Shown: one piece after another, positions 15,056-21,855 of the stretch
Layout: every line of letters starts with the position of its first letter
Numbering within the stretch: the stretch's first letter is position 1
Source: a virus
Strand: one strand, 5' to 3'
Virus record (IMG/VR): IMGVR_UViG_3300009027_001117
Span: 1 to 34,436 of that record
DNA: 34,436 bases
Notes under the pieces: model-generated
What the model was told of the DNA's origin: nothing
The model's database searches: none
The model's input: the letters and a program-made list of their open reading frames with translations, nothing else
Translations under genes and position numbers: made by a program

Positions 15056-15270
15056 TGGATGAACTTGATTATATTAAAAAACTAGCAGGTATTAATGAGT
15101 TCAAAGGTTACACAGAATATACTCTTGAAGATATGAGTCAGACTGCAACTGACTTAAAGCAAATAGAAAAAGATCGAGGTATTAAACCAGGTGACAAAGA
15201 ATGGTTTGAATTATGGTTTAGTAAGCCATACATGACAGGACATACTTTTAGAGGACGTAAGAAAAAATGA
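15055..15270 (+). CDS. Small late protein, 71 aa
   Basis: 71 residues beginning MDELDYIKKLAGINEFKGY, an amphipathic helix ending I-N-E|F, then an acidic middle and a basic C-terminus (TGHTFRGRKKK). It overlaps the previous stop by one base (TAATGG) and the next start by four bases. No known domain. A scaffold or internal head peptide is conceivable. Confidence 0.65.
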   Translation: MDELDYIKKLAGINEFKGYTEYTLEDMSQTATDLKQIEKDRGIKPGDKEWFELWFSKPYMTGHTFRGRKKK

Positions 15271-15962
15271 AGATAGCCGTTTTTGGCTGTTCTTGGACTT
15301 ATGGTGTTCCAATTGAGTGGTCACAAAAAATTACTTCATCTAAGTATCAACACAATATTCCTAATAATGATTTTGTAAACTGGACTAGAGAATTAGGCAA
15401 ATTAGATTCTAGTTTAGAAATTTATAATTATGCAGTACCTGGTACAAACATTGAATTTAGTTTAGGTATGCTTGAAAGATATTTAAAAAACCCATATTGT
15501 GATATTACAGTTTTTCAAGCGACTAGACCTTATAGATATACCTATTGGGAACAAAATTTTGATGAAAAGTTACACTTTAAAAAGTTTGAAGAAAATGTAT
15601 ACCAATTTAGTGAAAGTTTATTAAACCATGTTACTATAGTCGATCATCACGAAGATAATAATTCTATTTTGGACCTAATTAAACATACAGATTCTGACAG
15701 TAAATATGTAAAAAATTATTTTAAAAATACTAGTTACGAAATGTTTGAAAATACATATAGAGCAGTTTTAGAATATGTAAATCGTAATACTGACATATGC
15801 TTTGCACACGAGTCTAATCAATATATAACAAATATAGAAGATATATTAGGCAACGATACTTTTAATAATTATTGTTGCGACATAGGAAAACATTTTGGAC
15901 ACACTGGCGCAAAATGGCAAGCCAAATGGTTATTAGATAAAATAAATACGTATAGAGGATAA
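15267..15962 (+). CDS. SGNH/GDSL-like family protein (copy 2 of 3)
   Basis: 231 residues opening with KIAVFGCSWTYGVPIEW, which has Cys in place of the Asp of GDS and keeps the candidate nucleophile Ser. It continues with a strand plus FQATRPYRYTYW, and ends with GKHFGHTGAKWQAKWLL, whose G-H-T-G stands where block V His is expected. The family is shared with 3041 and 18841, but identity between copies is low apart from these blocks. Loss of the block I Asp is common in related sequences and need not abolish activity. GAGGA lies upstream of the ATG. Confidence 0.6.
   Translation: MKIAVFGCSWTYGVPIEWSQKITSSKYQHNIPNNDFVNWTRELGKLDSSLEIYNYAVPGTNIEFSLGMLERYLKNPYCDITVFQATRPYRYTYWEQNFDEKLHFKKFEENVYQFSESLLNHVTIVDHHEDNNSILDLIKHTDSDSKYVKNYFKNTSYEMFENTYRAVLEYVNRNTDICFAHESNQYITNIEDILGNDTFNNYCCDIGKHFGHTGAKWQAKWLLDKINTYRG
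15941..15948 (+). promoter_or_regulatory. Candidate late promoter AATAAATA
   Basis: AATAAATAC within the last codons of the SGNH gene, ending 18 bases before the ATG at 15967. It would supply the 739-residue SOD-containing protein and its followers. It is one mismatch from the T4 consensus and matches the spacing of the other RATAAATA elements in the window. Confidence 0.45.
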
Positions 15963-15966
15963 TAAC

Positions 15967-16212
15967 ATGAGCTTAAAAACTTGGTGGCAGCGTATAACAC
16001 GAGAAGAATATGAACTTATTATTACTGTTCCTGGCGAAGTAACAATTCATGCTGACGGTGGACGTACCGAAAAAAAGTCTCAACAAATATACCATGCAAA
16101 AAAGTTAATTAAAACTACTCCTAAACATTTTGTGTTTATAGATATGAACGGCAAACGTAATGAAATTAAATTTTTAGATCCTGTAGTATTTCACGTAGTA
16201 AAGATTTGGTAA
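15967..16212 (+). CDS. Hypothetical protein, 81 aa
   Basis: 81 residues, strand-rich and basic, beginning MSLKTWWQRITREEYEL, followed by ELIITVPGEVTIHADGG and KHFVFIDMNGKRNEIKFL. It looks like a compact beta-barrel with aromatic ends. No Cys or membrane span. It sits one base before the ATG of the large SOD-containing gene and behind a GAGGATAATAAC Shine-Dalgarno. Confidence 0.7.
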   Translation: MSLKTWWQRITREEYELIITVPGEVTIHADGGRTEKKSQQIYHAKKLIKTTPKHFVFIDMNGKRNEIKFLDPVVFHVVKIW

Positions 16213-16213
16213 T

Positions 16214-18433
16214 ATGAAGTGGCGCGACATAAAAGAAGATGGTAGAATAGTCAAAGGTGTTAACACTACTGTTGACGTGGGCACTGATGAGATCAAAAAG
16301 CAGGCAGCAAAATTTGGATTTAAGGTAGACAAGGACGGACGTCCACAAAATCATCCAACTAAAATTAAAGGTAAATCAACTAATGTATTGTTTAATCTAG
16401 GATTAGCAGAAAGTGTTGCTATTAAGTTTGAACGTACAGACGAGTATGACATACTCCATATTAAAGAAAAAGGTAAAAACCGTGTAGAAGTACGTGGCAA
16501 AAAAGGATACGAAAGCGGCAACTACGATCCTAAAGACAAGTTACACCGTGTATTAGATAAACTAGGTAAGGCTGCTAATATAAGTGAACTTATGAACGGA
16601 GAAACTGTTGTCCTTAATCCTAAACATCCAGACGGTCCTCGTGCTATCAAAACAGTAACATCTGAATGTCCTAGGACCAAAGCATCTAGTTGTCAATGCG
16701 AAAGTGTTAACAAAGTAACAGAAGCACAAGAAACTGTAACAGCAGTATGTGAATTATATCCTAATGACAATGTTGAAGGGACAATCCTATTTAAGCAACA
16801 ACCTAATAAACCTACATTAATAATTGGAGAAATCAAAGGATTATCTCCGGGCAAGCATGGTTTTCATATACACGAATTCGGCGATTTAAGTAAAGGTTGC
16901 GAAAGTGCAGGTGGACACTACAACCCAGATAGAATAGATCATGGAGATTTATCTAAAGGTCATGTTGGTGATTTAGGTAATATTACAGCAGACGAGAACG
17001 GAATAGCAGAAATCCGTATAGTTGCTAAACGAGTAGACTTATTAGGTGAAAGAAGTGTTGTCGGCAGGTCTGTTGTAGTGCATAGTGATGTTGATGATCT
17101 AGGCAGAGGCGACAACGAAGAAAGTTTAAAAACCGGTAATGCAGGCGATAGATTAGCTTGTGGAGTAATCGTTATGAAAGAAACAGTTAATGAAACAACA
17201 GTATATTCTAGAGACGAATTACCACAAATTAAAAACAAACAATTATCAAAACTAAAACATACTATAGAAACAGTTGCGCTTGCAGATATAATACCTGTGC
17301 AAGAAGAACGTATTGTAGAAAATTTTAAACGTCAAGTTGATAATATTGTTGCTGGCAAGTATAAACCAATTATTGTTGATTATAATAATAAAATTGTAAA
17401 TGGCCATCATAGATACACTGCACTGGAAATGCTAGGCTATGAAAGTATAGAAGTTGCACGTTTGCCTTGGAGTTTGGAAACAATATTAGAAAAGTGGAGT
17501 CAAAAATATAAGCGTAGTATTAATTGCAACAATCCTAAAGGCTTTTCGCAGAAAGCACATTGTCAAGGACGTAAGAAAAAAGAAAGTATAGAAGAAGGTA
17601 AATTAAAATCTAAATCATATAAAAAAGCAGTTAAAGCAGCAGCAATGCAAGGTAAACGTCCTAAGAAAAAACTTAAAACAAAATTCAGTGAAAACTTTGC
17701 TAAAGCAGCAAAAGAAGATTTACTTGCATACAAGAGAATTATAGGACTTGCTAAAAAGGCTTATGAAACTAATGAAATAGATCCTTACTTTTATGATGCA
17801 GTTAAAATCACTTTTGATATGAACTTGTATAAAAAAAATCCTAAACTTTTAAGCACACTTTTAAAAGTAGGCAGAAACCTAGCCAAAGAAGATTGGCCGG
17901 AAGTTGTTCAAGATATTAAGAAAAATACAGGCATTGATTTAGAAGCACATATTAGTGAAAACTTTGCTGAAGGAAATTTACTTGCTAATCCACAGAATAG
18001 TGTGTTAGTAAAAAAAGAATATCCTTACGATTGGTATAAAATTGGCACACAGATTGCTAATCTTGACAATGTATCTCAACATATAAAGGATAGAAATAGA
18101 CAAGATATCTATATTCAATTCTTTGGTGGAGAAAAAGAAAAAGAATTTATGATGAAAAAGTTAGGTGCTATTGGTTACGATGTTCAAGACGCTGACGGTT
18201 ATCGTGATATGCACTTTGATGAGAATACTGAAGGTAGTTACATCCTTAGAATTAGAGAAAACTTTGCTGATGGTAAAACAGATAGTAAAAGCAGACCAGG
18301 GCGTGTAAAGCGTTCAGGTGCTAGTTGTAATGGCAGTGTAACAGCATTACGCAAACGTGCTAAGAATGCAAGTGGTGAGAAGGCTAAGATGTACCACTGG
18401 TGTGCTAATATGAAAAGCGGAAGGAAAAAGTAA
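16214..18433 (+). CDS. 739-aa multidomain virion-type protein with complete Cu,Zn superoxide dismutase and ParB-like domain
   Basis: Modules in order. (a) 1-66: N-terminal region with KGVNTTVDVGTDEIKKQAAK, ending L-A-E|S. (b) 67-170: unknown, strand-rich. (c) 173-322: Cu,Zn superoxide dismutase. Cu ligands H218, H220, H235 and H290, Zn ligands H235, H243, H250 and D253, disulfide C229-C316 and the guiding Arg R313 are all present. (d) 352-425: ParB/sulfiredoxin-like fold (KIVNGHHRYTALEMLGY). (e) 433-455: basic Cys tag (INCNNPKGFSQKAHCQG). (f) 491-581 and 582-681: two modules each opening ENFA. (g) 682-739: basic tag with C705 and C730. The gene is between two late-type neighbours. Candidate gp21-type sites (I/L-x-E) lie at module joints: 64-66, 459-461, 580-582 and 680-682. 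Processing and packaging are inference; the SOD domain is firm. Confidence 0.9.
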   Translation: MKWRDIKEDGRIVKGVNTTVDVGTDEIKKQAAKFGFKVDKDGRPQNHPTKIKGKSTNVLFNLGLAESVAIKFERTDEYDILHIKEKGKNRVEVRGKKGYESGNYDPKDKLHRVLDKLGKAANISELMNGETVVLNPKHPDGPRAIKTVTSECPRTKASSCQCESVNKVTEAQETVTAVCELYPNDNVEGTILFKQQPNKPTLIIGEIKGLSPGKHGFHIHEFGDLSKGCESAGGHYNPDRIDHGDLSKGHVGDLGNITADENGIAEIRIVAKRVDLLGERSVVGRSVVVHSDVDDLGRGDNEESLKTGNAGDRLACGVIVMKETVNETTVYSRDELPQIKNKQLSKLKHTIETVALADIIPVQEERIVENFKRQVDNIVAGKYKPIIVDYNNKIVNGHHRYTALEMLGYESIEVARLPWSLETILEKWSQKYKRSINCNNPKGFSQKAHCQGRKKKESIEEGKLKSKSYKKAVKAAAMQGKRPKKKLKTKFSENFAKAAKEDLLAYKRIIGLAKKAYETNEIDPYFYDAVKITFDMNLYKKNPKLLSTLLKVGRNLAKEDWPEVVQDIKKNTGIDLEAHISENFAEGNLLANPQNSVLVKKEYPYDWYKIGTQIANLDNVSQHIKDRNRQDIYIQFFGGEKEKEFMMKKLGAIGYDVQDADGYRDMHFDENTEGSYILRIRENFADGKTDSKSRPGRVKRSGASCNGSVTALRKRAKNASGEKAKMYHWCANMKSGRKK

Positions 18434-18540
18434 TGGATTGCAAATGCGAAAATTGCGGGTGTGAACATCACTGCGGAACAGAATGCAAAGATTGTAAAAA
18501 CGATGTTTGCCAAAACTGCAAGTGTGAACACTGTAAATGA
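18433..18540 (+). CDS. Metallothionein-like Cys-rich miniprotein, 35 aa
   Basis: A 35-codon gene whose ATG overlaps the stop of the SOD-containing gene by one base. Eleven of 35 residues are Cys (3, 5, 8, 10, 14, 18, 21, 26, 29, 31, 34), in C-x-C and C-x-x-C spacing with two His (12, 13) and Lys/Glu/Asp between, and no hydrophobic core (MDCKCENCGCEHHCGTECK is the first half). This is the composition of metallothioneins, which bind Cu+, Zn2+ or Cd2+ in thiolate clusters. It is not a clear homologue of cyanobacterial SmtA. Translational coupling to a Cu,Zn SOD makes a metal-storage or metal-delivery role attractive (inference). A disulfide-rich structural peptide is the alternative. Confidence 0.7.
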   Translation: MDCKCENCGCEHHCGTECKDCKNDVCQNCKCEHCK

Positions 18541-18644
18541 TAGATATAGAATATTACGTTAAAAAATTAAAAGATCACGAAACACAACGGCTAAGTACTA
18601 ACGAACGTAATAATTTTTGGAGACAATATAATGAAAATAAATGA
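18537..18644 (+). CDS. Small ORF, 35 aa, unknown
   Basis: MIDIEYYVKKLKDHETQRL and onwards, 35 residues, starting with an ATGA overlap at the stop of the Cys-rich gene and ending 14 bases inside the next gene. It is charged and helical. Gap-free packing between two genes supports translation, but it is short and could be incidental. Confidence 0.45.
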   Translation: MIDIEYYVKKLKDHETQRLSTNERNNFWRQYNENK

Positions 18645-18837
18645 ATTTGCAACAGCAGGCGCTACTAGTGCAGGTAATGTTGCATCAGTTGCTAGTGTTC
18701 CAGGTGCTAAACGTAAAGTAAAAAAAGATAAAAATGGAATACCTAAAGCACCACAAGCTCTAAATCCGGACGGAACTGCTAAAAACGCACAAGACATAGA
18801 CAAAAATTTAATGGGCGGCAAAACTATTAAAAGGTGA
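18631..18837 (+). CDS. Small Ala/Lys-rich late protein, 68 aa
   Basis: 68 residues: MKINEFATAGATSAGNVASV, then a basic segment (PGAKRKVKKDKNGIPKAP) and a polar tail. The opening I-N-E|F is similar to the T4 internal-protein capsid-targeting sequence (short hydrophobic-acidic leader ending in E), and the Ala/Lys-rich mature part resembles small T4 internal head proteins in composition. GGAGA at 18619-18623 supports the ATG. The function is inferred from composition only. Confidence 0.65.
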   Translation: MKINEFATAGATSAGNVASVASVPGAKRKVKKDKNGIPKAPQALNPDGTAKNAQDIDKNLMGGKTIKR

Positions 18838-18840
18838 TTA

Positions 18841-19734
18841 GTGACAAATTTATTAATAACCTTTGGTTGCAGTTGGACATGGGGTGTTGGAATTTTTTAT
18901 GAAGATGGTATGTCTTCAAAAGAGTATTTTGACCATCCTGTTGTTTATAAGCCTGAAGGAACTTTCAGACAAATACTATCAGAAAAATGGAAATGTAAAA
19001 ATTTAAACTTTTCTACCGGTGCTAGTAGTAATCAAAAACAATTTAGATATGCCAAACATTTTTTTGCAAGCGATGAATTTCTTAAATTAAAAAAAGAATA
19101 TAAAAACATCACAGTTTTATGGGGCATTACATCTACTGCTAGAAATGAAATATGGGATTTTAAAAATAAAGATTTACAAAATTTAATCTTTACTAATCCA
19201 GGTAATAATCAATATACTTTTACTGTAAAAGAATGGACTAGATATTTCTATAATCACGAAAACGAAGTTTTTACACTTGCAAAAGATATGAATTTTTTTA
19301 ACAGTTATTTTGAATCATTAGGTATAAAAAATTATTGGTTTGATACTTTTAATCATCACGATTATAGTAAAGAACATCCCGCTTTAAAATTTCAAGCAAC
19401 AAATGAAAAACATCAAAATGAAGATAATTGGCACAAGCTAGAAAATGATGTTATTTTAAACGAAATAAAATTAAAAAGTTTAAAATCATCGAATAACATA
19501 AAAAATATGTTATTTGATAATCAACAACCTAGAGATTTGTGCAGTTTATTGTGTAAAGAATATAATATAGATTATATAGATAATAATTATCATACTAGTT
19601 CATTTTCGGAAGATAGTAATAGAATAAAGTTTTTAGTCAATAATAATATACTTAATCCACACAGCTATCATCCTACAAAATTAGGTCATCAAACTATTGC
19701 TAATTTAATACATAAAGAAATAAATACATTATAA
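18841..19734 (+). CDS. SGNH/GDSL-like family protein (copy 3 of 3)
   Basis: 297 residues with GTG start behind AAAGGTGATTA. It opens NLLITFGCSWTWGVGIF, with the Ser nucleophile position retained; a strand followed by WGITSTARNEIW corresponds to the T-x-x-x-R block of copies 1 and 2; it ends HSYHPTKLGHQTIANL, close to HPTEEGHVLWA of copy 1. The central part has many Asn, Lys, Tyr and Phe, as expected for a very AT-rich gene. The three copies form one paralogous family by motif order. No signal peptide. Substrate unknown. Confidence 0.62.
   Translation: MTNLLITFGCSWTWGVGIFYEDGMSSKEYFDHPVVYKPEGTFRQILSEKWKCKNLNFSTGASSNQKQFRYAKHFFASDEFLKLKKEYKNITVLWGITSTARNEIWDFKNKDLQNLIFTNPGNNQYTFTVKEWTRYFYNHENEVFTLAKDMNFFNSYFESLGIKNYWFDTFNHHDYSKEHPALKFQATNEKHQNEDNWHKLENDVILNEIKLKSLKSSNNIKNMLFDNQQPRDLCSLLCKEYNIDYIDNNYHTSSFSEDSNRIKFLVNNNILNPHSYHPTKLGHQTIANLIHKEINTL
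19719..19726 (+). promoter_or_regulatory. Candidate late promoter AATAAATA
   Basis: AATAAATACATT at the 3' end of the SGNH gene, ending 20 bases before the ATG at 19747, which also has a good ACAGGAG Shine-Dalgarno. It has the same spacing as the other RATAAATA elements. Confidence 0.45.
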
Positions 19735-19746
19735 CAGGAGTTTAAT

Positions 19747-20577
19747 ATGTCTTTGCAATTCAAACATGGTTCTTATACCACTAAAAACTTTGACATGTGT
19801 GCAGATGCTGTAAAAGAATTTAACAAGGCTGCAAAAGATGAAAAAGTTGATAAACAAAAAATGCTTAAGGCTGCTAGAGCAGTTGACAAATACTTAGGTA
19901 TGGAAAAGAAAGCAAAAGAAAAGGGTAGTGCAACAAATGCCCAATTAGATTCATTTATGAATGCTGTAGAAGATGCAAAGACAGCAATCTCAGATGCAGG
20001 ATTAAAGGGGCACACTTATCACAAGTGGCATGTAGCAGATATGAAAAAATACGCAAAAGAAGAAGTTAAAGAAGGTTTAGGCGACATGGCGCACATGGCT
20101 GAAAAAGACCATGAGGTGCAAATGGCTCGTGCAGACCTGTACAAAATAGCAAAATATTCAATTAAATTACACGAAATGTTAAAAGGTGTTTCAGAAGCCG
20201 AAGGCTTAGAAGGTTGGGTACAATCAAAAATTACCAAAGCAGCAGACTATTTAGGTTCAGTATATCATCATTTAGATTATGAACAAGCAACTGGTGAGCT
20301 AGGTGAAGGCAAGTCGCCTCACAAGAAAGGTACTAAAGCATACAAGAAACATATGGCTGCAATGCATGCTGAAAGTGCAAACGATCCATATAAGGCACAA
20401 CTACGTGCTAAGTTAGCTGAAAAAACTAACGAAAGAAGCCTAACCAAAGGTGAAGAAGGCAAGCGTGAAAAGTATGTCAAGGGCATGAAAAAAGCCAAAG
20501 GCGACTTTAAAAAACGCTACGGTAAAGACGCAGAAGCAGTAATGTACGCAACAGCAACTAAGATGGCCAAGAAATAA
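19747..20577 (+). CDS. Probable prohead-core or internal virion protein, 276 aa
   Basis: Highly charged, Lys-, Ala- and Met-rich helical protein with no membrane span. Residues about 120-185 form a more conserved-looking helical block (EVQMARADLYKIAKYSIKLH, GWVQSKITKAADYLGSVYHHL), and the last 50 residues are very basic (KGMKKAKGDFKKRYGKDAE). Acidic-basic helical composition, a late promoter and the genes around it suggest a scaffold or DNA-associated internal head protein. V-K-E|G near residue 113 is a possible prohead-protease site. The TAATGG overlap couples it to the next gene. Confidence 0.65.
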   Translation: MSLQFKHGSYTTKNFDMCADAVKEFNKAAKDEKVDKQKMLKAARAVDKYLGMEKKAKEKGSATNAQLDSFMNAVEDAKTAISDAGLKGHTYHKWHVADMKKYAKEEVKEGLGDMAHMAEKDHEVQMARADLYKIAKYSIKLHEMLKGVSEAEGLEGWVQSKITKAADYLGSVYHHLDYEQATGELGEGKSPHKKGTKAYKKHMAAMHAESANDPYKAQLRAKLAEKTNERSLTKGEEGKREKYVKGMKKAKGDFKKRYGKDAEAVMYATATKMAKK

Positions 20578-21239
20578 TGGATTACCATAAACTACAACAA
20601 CAACTATTTGAAATGGATCCTAGTGATCCTAGAGAAGATTTAGCAAAATTGCAACAGGCTGCACAAGGCGGCGGAATTGATAATGTTGCTCCTATTAAAA
20701 ATTATCTAGAAGAAAGTGTTGTAGTCGAAGAAGGATCAATACCATTAGGCATAGACAGTATTGCAGATTTTGCTGCATTAGCAGGTGTTAAACTAGAAGA
20801 AGGCGAACGCTGGGATAGATTTAAAGCAGCAGCAAAACATGGTGTAGATAATTATAACACTGTCAAAGCATTACGACCAAATCTAGATAAAAATAAAATT
20901 AAAAAACCAGGCGAAGAACCAGCAGATAGTACTGATAAAAAGAAGTTTTCTACTAAAAAACCAAATATAAATCAAGATAAAGTAGAAGCACTTGAGGCTA
21001 GAGTTGCATACTTAGAAAGTGTTATAGAAACTTTAATAGAAGCAGACGATCGTAAAATTAAACCACGTGATCCTAACGCACAAACACTAAACGATTTACG
21101 TAAGAGTGGTGCAATGGGCGCACATAAAGATAAAAAGAAACTAGCAAAACAAGGCTACTCAAAACACAAAGGCAAATCACAATATGAATCTATCAAAGAC
21201 GAGCTATGGGCACGTTTAAATGAATTTAATAAATCTTAG
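20577..21239 (+). CDS. Probable prohead-core or internal virion protein, 220 aa
   Basis: Charged helical protein opening MDYHKLQQQLFEMDPSDPRE. It contains four tripeptides that fit the T4 prohead-protease rule at segment borders: L-F-E (10-12), L-E-E|S (44-47), L-E-E|G (73-76) and L-I-E|A (153-156). A coiled-coil stretch lies at 135-156 (VEALEARVAYLESVIETLIE) and the C-terminal quarter is basic (AHKDKKKLAKQGYSKHKGK). L-x-E is common in helices, so the sites are suggestive only. It overlaps the previous stop by one base and the next start by 20 bases. Confidence 0.65.
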   Translation: MDYHKLQQQLFEMDPSDPREDLAKLQQAAQGGGIDNVAPIKNYLEESVVVEEGSIPLGIDSIADFAALAGVKLEEGERWDRFKAAAKHGVDNYNTVKALRPNLDKNKIKKPGEEPADSTDKKKFSTKKPNINQDKVEALEARVAYLESVIETLIEADDRKIKPRDPNAQTLNDLRKSGAMGAHKDKKKLAKQGYSKHKGKSQYESIKDELWARLNEFNKS

Positions 21240-21852
21240 ACCAAAATTTACTGACTCACCTTATCTAACAAACCCAATCCAGCAACTAGACGCAGAAACA
21301 TTACCCTTACGTGACTTTGATAAAGACGGTTACGAAGTTCCTGCACCTTTAGAACTAGCATATTATCACACAAACAATGTAATTATGAATACTGAAATAC
21401 AGTATCATATTGCGCCTGTACAAGAATGGTTCACAGATACTGAAAACAGTGAACTCGGCTTAGTATTAGATCACTGCATGATACTAACACGCTATGCCCT
21501 TGCAGGTGAAGCAAGAGAACAATTAGAAAAAGTAGCAAAGAATCGTCCTATTGTAAACAAACTATTAAGTATTAAACCTAAATACGGTATAGATTTTTCA
21601 CTTGACTATGTAACACATGATGTTATAATGGAAGTAATACATATAGAGCAGGACTTTACTACTCTAGAAGAAGCAAACGCTGCAAAAGAACGACTAGAAC
21701 ACATAATTGATACTACAGATTGGTATCAAGGTGTTATAGATCTACAAAGCAGAAAACACGAATGGGAAAATTTGTCAAGCGATGATCACTCAGACTACAA
21801 AGCACAATTTTTCGGTTGGCACAGAGCGTTTGACAACAAAAAAGTATTTTAA
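21220..21852 (+). CDS. Hypothetical late protein, 210 aa
   Basis: Unrecognised. N-terminal part begins MNLINLRPKFTDSPYLTNP, then FDKDGYEVPAPLELAYYHTN, followed by a helical centre (CMILTRYALAGEAREQLEKV) and a C-terminal half with long charged helices (EQDFTTLEEANAAKERLEHI). No membrane span, one Cys. Last member of the plus-strand virion-type block before the radical SAM gene; a three-base gap separates them. Confidence 0.7.
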   Translation: MNLINLRPKFTDSPYLTNPIQQLDAETLPLRDFDKDGYEVPAPLELAYYHTNNVIMNTEIQYHIAPVQEWFTDTENSELGLVLDHCMILTRYALAGEAREQLEKVAKNRPIVNKLLSIKPKYGIDFSLDYVTHDVIMEVIHIEQDFTTLEEANAAKERLEHIIDTTDWYQGVIDLQSRKHEWENLSSDDHSDYKAQFFGWHRAFDNKKVF

Positions 21853-21855
21853 TTT

